A DNA stretch of 64,000 nucleotides from Anodontia alba (taxonomy: Eukaryota > Mollusca > Bivalvia > Lucinida > Lucinidae): positions 14,991,211 through 15,055,210 of the forward strand of contig OZ024821.1 in NCBI GenBank assembly GCA_964016985.1, given 5' to 3'. The notes under the pieces are model-generated. The model was not told the DNA's origin. It searched no databases and saw only the letters and a program-made list of their open reading frames with translations. Every line of letters starts with the position of its first letter. Positions within the stretch are counted from its first letter, which is position 1. This document shows positions 20,637-31,059 of the stretch, piece by piece. Both the position numbers and the translations under genes were made by a program.

Positions 20637-21966
20637 TGAGGGATGTTCGAGTGAATTGCTTATTTCTATCTGGAGACTTCAAATTTCAAGTTAGCCCAAA
20701 AGTACTCATTTCATGCCCTCGAAGTACTCCCCGTGGCTAGAAATGCAAAGTTTCAGCCGATGTATCCACTTCTTGAAGGCGTCACGGTACGCTGATTTGG
20801 GCACAGTAATAAGGTACTGATGAATGGCAGATCCAAGTGCCTGTCGGGACTGGTATTTCCGCCCAGCAAGGAATGCTTTCAATTTCGGAAACAAAAAGAA
20901 ATCACATGGGCCAAGGTCTGGGGAATACGGGGGGTGAGGCAAAACAGTTACTTTTTCTTTCTTCAAAAACGCCGTAACTATTGCGGAGGTATGAGCTGAG
21001 GCATTGTCATGTAGAAGACGGACATGTTTAAAACCAGTGGCAGGGCGTCGTTTCTGATAATACTTTTTCAGTTTCTTCAGTACTACGTCTTTGTAGTACT
21101 TTCCGGTGATGCTTTTGCCCTTTTTCACTGGCACTTTTATTGCGACTCCTTCACCAGAGAAGAAGATTGCATACAAAACCTTCTTTGTACTCAAAGAACA
21201 TTTGGCAATTATTGGGCGTTTGCTGTGTTTAGTGGCCCAGATCTTATTGCTAACCTTTCTGACGGGCTCAAAATAATGGACCCAGGTTTCATCACCTGTG
21301 ACGACATTGGCAAACTGCTTTTTGTCATATTTTGGAAACATTTGAAGCAGCTTTTTGGCCACTAACCCATTGCCTCTTTTGCTCGTCAGTCAACAGATGT
21401 GGCACCCATCTAGCAGAAATCTTTCTGACTTTCAAATGCTTCTTCAAAATAAGGTGAACCGTTGATAGTGATATGCCTACCTTTCGTGCAATATCGCGAA
21501 CTGTAAATCTGGCATCTCCTTCAATGATTTCCTTTATTTTGGAAACGATTTCTTTATGAGATGCAGATTTTGGCCTACCTGATTTCGGTGCATTTTTGAT
21601 GGACTACACCAGACTCAAATTTCTTTTTACACCGCCGAACTGTGTCATAAGACACACAAGAAGGTCCAAAAGCAGTAGAAATTTCAGTCATCAGCTTCTT
21701 CAAAGAACAACCAAGTTTTGAGCGAGCTTTGATGTAAGCCCGTATTTCATCTTTTTTGTCGACGCTTCTACCAACCATTTTTACTGCAGTGGTCAATGAC
21801 TGCGTGTATTCAAATGGCAAATTTTATGTCTTACACTTAGTCTAACATGTACATTTATACACCATTTTGTAGATATTGAATAACCCTATACAGGTATGTA
21901 TTGGTTTTTATCGTGCCCCACGTGGATATCGAGCTATATTAAGCAATTCATTTCGAACATCCCTCG
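20637..21966 (-). mobile_element. mariner element, 1.33 kb
   Basis: Terminal inverted repeats of about 28 bp: GAGGGATGTTCGAGTGAATT at the left, and GAGGGATGTTCGAAATGAAT reading in from the right. TA dinucleotides flank both ends (20635-20636 and 21967-21968). Length, TA duplication and the DD34D transposase place it in the mariner family. The gene is broken in two places, so it is non-autonomous now. It lies in IMP3 intron 2. Confidence 0.93.
20706..21820 (-). pseudogene. mariner transposase, two frameshifts
   Basis: The coding sequence uses three frames. Frame 1 (from 21820) gives the N-terminal helix-turn-helix region with VDKKDEIRAYIKARSKLG and VSYDTVRRCKKKFESG, and stops at 21575. Frame 2 takes over near 21600 and reads GRPKSASHKEIVSKIKE, VRDIARKVGISLSTVHLIL, RWVPHLLTDEQKRQW. 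Frame 3 takes over near 21365 and gives the catalytic domain: first D in TGDETWVHYFEP, second in LLHDNASAHTS, third in PYSPDLGPCDFFLF. There are 34 residues between the second and third D (DD34D). All catalytic residues survive, so the two indels are the main lesions visible. Confidence 0.93.
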
Positions 21967-22167
21967 TATATTTGAATATGTGTGTTTTCTTTATGTATTC
22001 TTGCCTTCAACACCTTACTATGTACAGCCTATAAACTCTGAATTAGTCCACTGTACTGTCTGATGATGGTCAAAAATAGGCTTGATCAAATCACAACTCT
22101 AGATAAAAAGGGTATTCAGATCATTATTTTTCTTACTTCTGCAGGAAAACATATGTTGTGGTACTCA

Positions 22168-24459
22168 TAAGGCGTTTAAAAAAAAAAAAATAGCTGTGTT
22201 TCCGCTAACCCGACAGACCCTGTTTCAAACACCTGACTCTGCTATTTTTTATCAGTAAAAATGCAAAATAAAAAAGTAAAGCACCGACCCTCAACAAAAT
22301 ACCTTTATTTTCATATAAGAGGGCCATGATGGCCCTGTAACGCTAACCTGAGCATCATAGCACTTTGAGAACTTGATCTAGAACTGATCAAGGCAAACAT
22401 TCTGATCAAAATTCAAAATGATTATATTAACAAGTAAGACAATGTAGCATGTCTAATGGACAGTGAAATAAAGGCCAAGGTCAAATATGGATGACTGCAC
22501 TCAAGAGGCTATGCTAAGATGTATGCATGTACTAAGTATCACTGGCTGTAGGAGCAATAGTTACTGAGAAACTGACCTAAACACAAACACTTCACAAGTA
22601 CCAAATATCACTCAGTAGGACCAATAATTTCTGAGAAACTGACCTAAATGGAAAAACAAGAGAGTCACTGGATAGAAAAATATACATCACCTTGAAATCA
22701 TTAAGACAAACATTTTGAGCAAGATTCATGATGATCACTTCAAAAATGTAACCTCAAGAGCATCAAAAAGGTTTTCCTTTGATTTGGCCAGGTGACCTAG
22801 TTTTTGATATCAAGTGACCAAGTTTTAAATTAGACCTAGAAATCATCAAGACGAACATTTTGAGCAATATTAATGATGATTACTTAAAAAATGTGACCTC
22901 TGGAGTGTTAACAGTTTTCTACTGATTTGGCATGGTGACCTAGTTTTTGACCCCATGTGACCCAGTTTCCAACTTGACCTAGAAATCATCAAGACAAACA
23001 ATTTGAGCAAGATTCATGATGATCACTTCAAAAATGTGACCACTAGAGTGTTAACAAAATTTTCTGCTGATTTGGCCTGGTGACCTAGATTTTGACCCCA
23101 ACTGACCCAGTTTCAAATGACCTAGAACTCATCTAGACAAACATTTTGAGCAAGATTCATGATGATTGCTTCAAAAATGTGACCGCTAGAGTGTTAACAA
23201 GGTTTTCTGCTGATTTGGCCCGGTGACCTAGTTTTTCACCCAAGTGACCCAGTTTCAAACTTGACCTAGAAATCATCAATACAAACAAGTTGAGCAAGAT
23301 TCATGATGATTGCTTGAAAAATGTGACCACTAGAGTGTTAACAAGGTTTTCCGCTGATTTCGCCAGGTGACCTAGTTTTTGACCCCAGGTGACCCAGTTT
23401 CAAACGACCTAGAAATCATCAAGACAAACATTTTGAGCAAGATTCATGATGATTGCTCAAAAATGTGACTGCTAGAGTGTTAACAAAGTTTTCCGCTGAT
23501 CTGGCCCGGTGACCTGTTTTTGACCCAAAGTGATCCAGTTTCAAACTTGATCTAGAAATCATCAAGACAAACATTTTGAGCAAGATTCATGATGATTGCT
23601 TAAACAAGTCACCCCGATGCTTCCTAGCATGTTTGGAGTCAACTGGCCTTTCAGTTCAGGAGAAGCAAAAAATAGATTTTCAAAATGGCTGTCATGGCGG
23701 CCATCTTGGATTTCCGACTGGAATGACTTTAGCTATTTTTGATCTATAAGTCACCCCAATGCTTCCTACCATGTTTGGAGTCAATTGGCTTTTGGGTTTA
23801 GGAGAAGAAGCAAAAAAAAAAGATTTTCAAGATGGCTGCCATGACGGCCATCCTAGATTTCCGATCGGCATGATTTTAGCTCTTTTTGATCTACATGTTA
23901 CCCCGATGCTTCCTAGCAAGTTTGGAGTCAATTGGCCTTTTGGTTCAGGAGAAGAAGCGAAAAATAGATTTTCAAGATGGCGGCCATGGCGGCCATCTTG
24001 GATTTCCGATAGACACGATTTTAGCTATTTTTTATCTACAAGTCACCCTGATGCTTCCCAGCAAGTTTGGAGTCAATTGGCCTTTCGGTTCAGGAGAAGA
24101 AGCGAAAAATAGATTTTCAAGATGGCGGCCACCTTGGATTTACGATCGGCACGATTTTAACTATTTTTGATCTACAGGTCACCCTGATGCTTCCAACCAA
24201 GTATCGAGTCAACTGGCCCAGGGGCGTAGGAGGAGTAGGCTTTTAAAGCAATTGTTGACGTCGCATGACGGACGACGGACATTGACTGACCACAATAGCT
24301 CACCATGAACACTTTGTGCTAAGGTGAGCTAAAAATTACAGGCCGGACCCTGTTCTTTTCTGGAGAAAAAATGGAAAAATAAAAAAAGTTTCTCCTACTT
24401 ACTGACCAAATTTTTTTCAGCATGTTAGCGGAAACACAGCTGTATTTTTTTACGCCTTA
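22168..24459. mobile_element. TIR element (ends TAAGGCGT), split by element A2
   Basis: The left end TAAGGCGTTTAAAAA then TAGCTGTGTTTCCGCTAAC; the right end GTTAGCGGAAACACAGCTGT then TTTTTTACGCCTTA. The match extends over about 40 bp on each side. The inner flanks (GACAGACCCTGTTT, GGCCGGACCCTGTTC) also correspond. No coding capacity remains. Superfamily not assigned. Confidence 0.7.
22318..24330 (+). mobile_element. Array-bearing element A2, chimeric core
   Basis: The left end AGAGGGCCATGATGGCCCTG is followed by about seven ~143-bp units (GACCTAGAAATCATCAAGAC, AAACATTTTGAGCAAGATTC, AGAGTGTTAACAAGGTTTTC, GGTGACCTAGTTTTTGACCC) to about 23603. The core then switches abruptly, at AACAAGTCACCCCGATGC, to about five units of the A1 family. 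The tail is GACGGACGACGGACATTG with hairpin AGCTCACCATGAAC...GGTGAGCT. One element therefore holds two unrelated array families. Confidence 0.75.
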
Positions 24460-24873
24460 GCAGCAGCTCATTGAGGGGCATCCTGGTAAGTACCCACAAC
24501 ATGTTTTCATGGAGAAATAAGAGAAATTTCAATACATGTACTTTTTGGTTGAAAAGTGCTATGCTAAATGCCAAAGTGTGTACACCCTGATCAAACTGCT
24601 CCTTGTGAGTAGTTTATTACAGAATACTGCTATGAATTTACCAACTGCAGCAATCATTCAAACAAAACAGATGCACTTTAATAAACAGCAGAAAACAAAC
24701 TCATCAATTAAAATATGGCAGATTTAAAAAATAACACAATCAATGAAAGTATTTTTACAAAATGAGATTTGCAGGATTTGGCCTTTATGATGACTCTGCA
24801 TTTGCACATTGCACATATGAATAAATTATTATTGTGCATGCACTTGAACATTTTTTGCTAAATTGCTTCTCCC

Positions 24874-25082
24874 TTAACCCTTGTCCTGCTGAATAAATTG
24901 CCACACCTACTTCCAATTTTCAGCCAATCAGATTACTTGATCCAGTTAGTTGATACAAATTCACATACTTAACGACAAAAAGTGCAGATCCAGATCAGTT
25001 GGCTTCTTCAAAAGCCAACTGATCTGGATCTACACTGTTTGCAAAGGCAGGGTATATCCGGGTTCAGCAGGAGAAGGGTTAA
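24874..25082 (-). mobile_element. MITE-P copy, complete
   Basis: TTAA on both sides, ends CCCTTGTCCTGCTGAA and TTCAGCAGGAGAAGGG (one mismatch). Central palindrome GATCAGTTGGCTTC / AAGCCAACTGATC intact. Confidence 0.85.
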
Positions 25083-25140
25083 TGCACACTAACATTAAAA
25101 TTCAAACTGAGCTGCAATATTTAAATAAACTACCAAATCC

Positions 25141-25345
25141 ACCCTAAGTATTCGGACAGACAGTTCTGAGCAAATAGTGAAGAACCAGATCAGATGCCAC
25201 ACAATGTGGCATCTGATCAGGATCTACCTTGTTTGCCACTCATCCCACAGGTTTTATACACATCAACAGGTAGTGAAAATGGACTTGTTCAAATTTTAGC
25301 ACAACTTTGGTAAGGTGTTAAGATGTGTGAATATTTAGGGTAAGT
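25141..25345. repeat. MITE-R copy
   Basis: ACCCTAAGTATTCGGACAGA at the left; a hairpin GATCAGATGCCACACAATGT / GGCATCTGATCAGG in the middle; GGACTTGTTCAAATTTTAGC and GGTAAGGTGTTAAG at the right. Confidence 0.65.
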
Positions 25346-25373
25346 ACAATAAGCGGCATTGTAAAAAAAAAAA

Positions 25374-25530
25374 TTAAGTAGCCTCTTCACCCTAAATATT
25401 GGGACACCTTGAAGGTGTCCCAATATTTAGGGTGAAGAGGCTACTTAATTTTGGGTGTTCAGATTTTAGGGCAGTTGTGGTACAGAGTGAAAGCTTCACT
25501 CTTTACCACAACTGTCCTAAAATTTGAACA
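25374..25530. repeat. Two back-to-back palindromes
   Basis: 25374-25448 is a perfect inverted repeat: 37-bp arms starting TTAAGTAGCCTCTTCACCCT with a single spacer base, extendable by four A:T pairs. 25458-25530 is an imperfect one whose arms are GTTCAGATTTTAGGGCAGTT and CAACTGTCCTAAAATTTGAA. Both contain R-family words (CCCTAAATATTGGGACA, TTTTAGG), so they are probably R-type hairpin MITEs. Confidence 0.8.
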
Positions 25531-25809
25531 TCCATTTTACTATCCGTTTATGTGTCTTCAAAATTGCTGGAGGAGTGGCAAACATTGTAGACCCTGATCA
25601 GATGCTGTCTTCTGAGATAGGTCTGCCTACACTGTTTGCTATGGCCTGTGTCCCACTACTTAGGATTATTTGCTAAACACAATGATTCATGTAAAGCGTG
25701 CTAGACCCCAAAGACTTGAAATATTGAACATGGTCACAAATGAAACAACAATGTTTAAGCCTATGTTAGAGAGGAAATATATGCCAGTTTTCATGACTAT
25801 GTCATTTAG

Positions 25810-26007
25810 TTAACCCTTGTCATGCTGAATAAATTAAGATGCCACACCCATTTCTAATTGTTGGCCAATCAGATTACTTGATCCAGGTTGTTGATACATA
25901 TTCAGTTACTGAATGACAAACAGTGCAGATCCAGAGAAGCCAACTGATCTGGATCTGCACTGTTTGTAAAGGCAGGATATATCTGGGTTCAGCAGGACAA
26001 GGGTTAA
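25810..26007 (-). mobile_element. MITE-P copy, complete
   Basis: TTAA both sides, ends CCCTTGTCATGCTGAA and TTCAGCAGGACAAGGG. The central palindrome lost one arm (GATCCAGAGAAGCCAACTG). Confidence 0.8.
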
Positions 26008-26214
26008 TAAGAAATGGAGCCTATGCCAGATTTCATGATCATAGGTCATGTACTTAACATATTTACCCTAAATATTGGGTTACCATAATTTTGTACGATA
26101 CCTGATCTCAAGTTTGAGCAAGTCCATTTTATCAATTCATATTTTGATGTGCTGGATGAGTGGCAAATAGTGAATCATTCTGAGGTGTGTGATCTGGGTC
26201 TACAGTCTACACTG

Positions 26215-26524
26215 CAGTGACTGCATTAAGGGAGGTCTGGGAGTCAGAGAATCCAAAAGTTTGCCCTGGGATTTCCAAAATTCAATGCCAGGAAGTCTGA
26301 GACTCCCAACTTTTAAAGCTATTTAGTCATTTATAACAAAAATTTAGAATGAATTTATGTGTTATTTAGCTTAAGAATGGTAGTTTTACTCCATAAATGA
26401 TAGTTTAAGAATATTGAGGTTGAATTTTTGAAAGTGAGTGAAAAAATTTGATCAGCAGGACTTCCAGATATTGGGGCTAGGAAGTCCTGGGACTTCCTGA
26501 TTTTGACAGTTAGTGCAAGCACTG
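26215..26524 (+). mobile_element. CAGTG-ended hAT-like element with 6-bp duplication
   Basis: It starts CAGTGACTGCATTAAGG and ends TTAGTGCAAGCACTG. ACACTG is duplicated exactly outside both ends (26209-26214 and 26525-26530). 310 bp, non-coding. The CAGTG terminus resembles hAT ends; a 6-bp rather than 8-bp duplication is unusual. It has inserted into an R-type MITE (TCTACACTGTTTCCTCGG). Confidence 0.7.
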
Positions 26525-26692
26525 ACACTGTTTCCTCGGGCATGTCTGTCCCAAAACTTAGGGTTATTATGGTAATCAGAAACTGATGATTGTAGGTCAT
26601 ATACATGCAGTTAGATTTGGAGCTAATGCTAGAGACGACATTCATCAGACCATGAAATATAGGTCAGGGTCACAATATAATACAGTTGACTT

Positions 26693-26995
26693 GTTATCTC
26701 AACCTGGTTATCTTGAATAACCGCTTATCTCGAAGTGAAAACCTGGCCCCTGCCTAAAGATGAAAATCTAATAACACGTAACAAAATATTGTGCAAAAGA
26801 GGAGACAATGTCTCCTCTTTTCCACAATATTTTCAATATATCTCGATTTTCAAGAGTCCAATTACATATATATTTGTTTAATGTGGTTGTTCTATTTATT
26901 TTTTCCTCAATTCTGCAATTCTGACATGTCGAGGTATAGATATCTCGATGTATTTCAGAGAGTCCCTTGGAATTCAAGATAACGAGAGTCGACTG
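26693..26995. mobile_element. Tigger/pogo-type MITE, 303 bp
   Basis: The ends CAGTTGACTTGTTATCTC and GATAACGAGAGTCGACTG are inverted repeats flanked by TA on both sides. The centre is a hairpin AAAGAGGAGACAATGTCTCC...TCTTTTCC with ACAAAATATTGTG / CACAATATTTTC arms. TA duplication plus CAG-starting ends fit the pogo/Tigger branch of Tc1-mariner. A relative lies at 59235-59565. Confidence 0.8.
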
Positions 26996-27023
26996 TACTG
27001 TACTGTACTGCGGAGTTAGTTCA

Positions 27024-27236
27024 TTAACCCTTGTCCTGCTGAACCCGGATATAACCTGTTTTGCAAACAGTGTAGATCCAGATCAGTTGGCTTCTAAAGA
27101 AGCCAACTGATCTGGATCTGCACTGTTTGCCATCAAGTATGCAAATTTATAGCAACAATATGGATCAAGTAACCTGATTGGCTGAAAATTAGAAGTGGGC
27201 ATGGCATCTTAATTTATTCAGCAGGACTAGGGTTAA
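27024..27236 (+). mobile_element. MITE-P copy, complete
   Basis: TTAA both sides, ends CCCTTGTCCTGCTGAA and TTCAGCAGGACTAGGG. Perfect central palindrome GATCAGTTGGCTTCTAAAGA / AGCCAACTGATC. Opposite orientation to the 17317 copy. Confidence 0.85.
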
Positions 27237-27239
27237 GGA

Positions 27240-28780
27240 AGGTGCCTGCGAGGTTTGATGATTGTGGGTCAAGGTCATACAGTTAGTCACACTGCAACTA
27301 CTTGTTTGAGTCCCTGTCAGACAGATAGCATATGCCAGATAAGAGGACTGTACCTATTGGGTAAAAATTGCAGAAAATAACATCAATTTGTCGCCTGCTA
27401 AATTTGGCCAGAGAGTGGTAAAGGTCAATCAGAAATGGGACTAAATACTATGACTGACATAAAAAAAAGGGGCAGAGTCCATTGACTATGACCTATTTTT
27501 CATGGTCATATGATACTGCAGTGCTTGAGTCTATGTAAGGGAGAAAGTGTAGGTAAGGTGAGACGATTGCAGACCTATGTAATAGTTATTTAGAAATGGA
27601 CTAAGCTAGATTTGAACCAGATGCTGGCGGATGAAGGAGCAGACAGATGGAAAATTAAACTTTGTCACACCTGCTTGATGAAAACACATTAAGATCAATG
27701 GGTTTAAGTTAAAGTGAATGCTCAGTTTTAACTCACAATTCACTTTCTTTTTTTTTTTTTTTTTGCCTTAATGAATGGAGACAGCCGTATCAACCTGTGC
27801 TTACAAGTTCCATGTTTAGCCTACATATATACTCAAAGGCAATAAAAAGTATACAGTTTCGAGTTTTGAGTCCGGCTCATGTTGTATTTTTTTCATTAAA
27901 ATGTTTTCATGGTCTTTTTTGTCAAACATCTGTCTTTAAAAATCACAAAGGTAATTCTTTTGCAGTCATAAATTATGGAGTTATGAGCCTTTAATTAAAA
28001 ACAGCATTTCCAGTCATAACTCGCTTTGTATAAAACAAATGTCATCTTACTTTTCATAAATGTTTTGTACAAATGTCTGAGTTACACCCCAACGTTATTT
28101 AATTCGAAATTCCCATCAAATGACGTCAAGCTGAAGTTGCATTTCTTTCAGTCAAATTATCTCCCTTTGAATGAAAAATACAGGGAATTTAAAGAGTCTA
28201 TATCTGAAGTGACGTTGGTAGTTTTCACTTGAATTTTTTTCGAAAAAGTGTTACTTGGCTTAGCCTTCTTGTACCACATACAGATGAACTCACCTAAAGC
28301 CTTTTATTTAACACAACAATGTCAATTAATGTCCCATAGAAATTCAGTGCATTCCGTCAGAAGAGGAACGAAAATGTTAAAAATGTCATGTCCTTGGTAT
28401 AGAAATCTGACAGTGTACTCTGTTATATATTTGAAATTGAAACATATCCTTACAGCATTTTTATCCTTCTGTTGACTGAATGCAATACAAATGCATAAAT
28501 GTAAGTTTCTTTGTCCAAAATGCACTTTTAAAGGAAAGCTACACATACGCAAATGTTGATTTAGATCCCTTATTTGTTTCTGTAAATGTCATTTCCTTGC
28601 TCTTTGATAGAATTTCCTGAAAACTGTTGCAAATTATGCATAAATGATTGTTCTTAACTATGGTATCAATGACTTATGTATAAATGAAAAAAAAATCTGC
28701 TGACATTTTTAAAAAATAGTTACTGGTTTACTTATTTTTGCCTCTCAGTATGTGTATATTTTTTCACCAGGCCTTTTGGG
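27240..28780. other. No gene recognised in IMP3 intron 2
   Basis: It holds a short F-type right end near 27360-27420 (TCGCCTGCTAAATTTGGCC) and a poly-T run near 27750. The rest is AT-rich with several short open frames on both strands, none with splice sites or recognisable motifs. Confidence 0.3.
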
Positions 28781-28959
28781 TACAGTTTGATCTAGGTCTA
28801 CACTGTCTGCCATATTTCAGACATATCACAAAATAGAAAAAAAAAAAAAAAAAAAAAAAAAAACTTCTTTACTATTAAGGCTTGATCAGGTGAGGAATTC
28901 AAGGCAACTGGGATCTCTTTGATAGAATGCAGAAGGCGACATATGTTTTTCTTATTTCT

Positions 28960-29070
28960 CTCTTTAGGAGACAATATGCATGTAATGTTGAAGCCTGTTT
29001 TCTGTGAAAAAGAAGAAAAACATTTCAAAATGTCATCTGCTGAAATTTTTACCCATCATATTAAGCATTA
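28960..29070. repeat. MITE-F right half
   Basis: TCTCTTTAGGAGACAATATG, AATGTTGAAGCCTGTTTTCT, CAAAATGTCATCTGCTGAAA and ACCCATCATATTAAGC. The left arm is missing. Confidence 0.55.
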
Positions 29071-29179
29071 AAAAGATGTATCCCATCCAAAAACTGCTGG
29101 ATTAATCCCAATCACGAAAACATGCCTACATAATTTTGACCCCTTTAAACCCCACTTTTATACAGTAAAACTGGGGTTT

Positions 29180-29345
29180 ACAGGATATACATTATTTTTC
29201 CTATTTCTGCTCAAAAACATAGATTGTGGGTATTACTTAGAACTGCCTCACTGATGTGGTTCTAAGGAGTAACCACAATCTATGTTTTGAGCAGAAATAT
29301 GAAAAATATTAGAATTTGTACCTGAAAATTTTCATTTTTTGGTGG
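29180..29345. repeat. MITE-T-like hairpin
   Basis: The arms CAAAAACATAGATTGTGGGT and ACCACAATCTATGTTTTGAG face each other over ACTGCCTCACTGATGTGGTT. The flanks GAAAAATATTAGAATTTGTA and CCTATTTCTGC also match a piece at 20565-20640, so this is a subfamily present twice. Confidence 0.6.
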
Positions 29346-29426
29346 TAAAATTTTCAGTACATTTGAAAAGGCTTGTTTTCAAAATGCTGATACATGTACC
29401 AGTAAATGAACTCAACTGTTTCTTAC

Positions 29427-29534
29427 AATTTTTCCAACAGCTGATTTGTTGCTTCAAGTCGGAAAGGATCTTTGACATCTAGTTCTTTCACCTTTCTGGC
29501 CAGTTCTCGTATCTGTCTTGATAATTTGTTGTAC
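29427..29534 (-). CDS. IMP3: IMP3 coding exon 2
   Basis: Minus strand: acceptor TATTTTCTGTTTCAG, 108 coding bases, donor GTAAGA. The first base G completes the K codon begun in exon 1. The frame then reads YNKLSRQIRELARKVKEL, DVKDPFRLEATNQLLEK and ends after two bases of an L codon. The YN.LSR..RELAR block is diagnostic for IMP3 and follows REDYT of exon 1 as expected. Introns 1 and 2 on either side are 8.4 and 15.5 kb, both full of transposon copies. Confidence 0.95.
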
Positions 29535-29555
29535 CTGAAACAGAAAATACCATAT

Positions 29556-29705
29556 TAACGTTTTGCACTCCAGGTAAAATTTTCAGCAGATGACATATTG
29601 ACACCTTTTCAGTATTTTTTCAATAACTGGATTTGACACTTTATGCAAATTGTAATCAATGTAGACAAGTTGCATGAAATGTCAAAACCTGTTTTCCAAT
29701 GGGGC
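29556..29705. repeat. MITE-F copy, worn
   Basis: TTTGCACTCCAGGTAAAATT, TCAGCAGATGACATATTGAC, arms TTGACACTTTATGCAAATTG / GTTGCATGAAATGTCAAAAC. The right part is replaced by a different repeat (GTTTGTTTGCTGTC). Confidence 0.55.
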
Positions 29706-29771
29706 CATCCTTAAAAAAATGTTTGTTTGCTGTCATCCTGCCCAGAAACTTCAGGGTGGATAAGTAGGTAC

Positions 29772-31049
29772 CAGGGCTCGGGAAAACCGGAAAAATAGCC
29801 GGTCTGGACCGAAATTAAGAATTCTGGACCGATTTCAAACACCCCAAAACGCTAATAAATCGGTCCAACATTTCCCAAACCAACCAATTTTCACAAATCA
29901 ATGATGTCTAAAAAATCACAAACGGTCAAGTCTTTCCAAACTGACAACGTCCGCGCACCTTTTAAATGCGATATTATGGTAGTTAAAAGGCTCTAAACGG
30001 TCATTTGACATGTATATTGGAGAGACAGCTGAATAACGGCAACCTACCCGCAGCACAAATTAATTACGTCATTATCCAAACATTGTCAAAAAATCAACAC
30101 TTCACTGACCTTTGTGCGGTAAACAAGCGATTAACACGAATCATCAGTAACGGTAGTCTGATAATTAATCCGTTTGTGTGACACGTGTGAATACACTGAG
30201 ACTGCAAATCATCCATGTGCAGTCGGCGTGTCCAAAAGATCAAAGGTCGCTTTACTGAGAGTGATAAAAGAATGCACCGCTTGAACGCACCCGTTTTCTT
30301 CCTCTTCTTTTTTGTTTTGATCAACACGGTTTGTCGGTCCCAGATTCGATTAATGAATTCCCAAACCGTGTACGTCCTGAGCAGATGTCGCATACAACGG
30401 CGTCTGATCTGGGTATAATTGATTGCTTCTTTTTTTTTTTTTTTTTTTTTTTTTTTTGTTGTTGATTGCCGTAACACGCGAGTATAATTCAAGGTAGATT
30501 TCACAGTAAAAATAAGTAATGCACCACTTGCGCTAGGCAAGATTGGTCAGTGCTTAAAATTTAAGCAGTCTGATTAAATCTTGAAACACTGAAAACTGCA
30601 AAACCGCCCGTGGCGCAGGCCTATTTTATTAGACCTAATTAGGTCCATGGAAGTCGTTTCGTTCCGTCTCTCCTGTTTCCCGCCGTCTTCGCGCTTATAC
30701 AAGACGGGAATCAGTTGTTTATAAATAGTTTAGGAAAACCCTGCGGAGGTGGGAATAACAACAAAACCGTTTTTTCTTTCTTTTTTTTTTTTTTTTTTTT
30801 TTTTCTTTCTTTTTACATACCTGACTGTATATGACGCCAGCTTTGATCATGCTTGTTGTACCCGGACTTCCGTCATATAACGGAGTTGAGGTGTATTATT
30901 TAAAAGGAGTTATAGGACTGCCAATTGTCATTAGTTTTCGTGACAGGTGATATACACATATTTTTTTTTTTTTTTTTTGAAATGGGCTCATTGATGACGT
31001 CATCGTCATCGGCTGGACCGATTCAGATTTCAAAATTTCCAGAGCCCTG
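29772..31049. mobile_element. hAT element, non-autonomous, 1278 bp
   Basis: The ends are CAGGGCTCGGGAAAA and, read inward from the right, CAGGGCTCTGGAAAT. The 8-bp target site GTAGGTAC is duplicated exactly at 29764-29771 and 31050-31057. An 8-bp duplication with CAGGG termini defines hAT. Inside, no transposase motif is seen. The longest frame (minus, 30094-30540) carries a lysine run made by a poly-T tract and is not convincing. Three long T tracts (near 30430, 30780, 30960) are present. It lies in IMP3 intron 1. Confidence 0.9.
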
Positions 31050-31059
31050 GTAGGTACAT

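Larger units (their letters stand above)
22095..24575. repeat. MITE-T copy split by nested insertions
   Basis: The left half (CTCTAGATAAAAAGGGTATT, AAAACATATGTTGTGGTACT) ends near 22167. The right half (AAGTACCCACAACATGTTTT, CATGGAGAAATAAGAG, TTGGTTGAAAAGTGCTATG) resumes near 24483. Two further elements are nested in between. Confidence 0.65.

Noticed and set aside
23759..24170. Open frames of 94-117 codons in the A2 array
   Set aside because: They are the array unit translated two or three times in a row (SIGLLVQEKKRKIDFQDGG-type repeats). The same frames recur across array A1, with no start context or splice support.
25330..25450. TTAGGG words considered as telomeric repeats
   Set aside because: They are single occurrences inside MITE-R palindromes (ATATTTAGGGTGAA), not tandem.
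30094..30540. Minus-strand 148-codon frame inside the hAT element
   Set aside because: It is carried by a poly-T tract giving a lysine run and has no hAT transposase motif (no BED finger, no dimerisation region).
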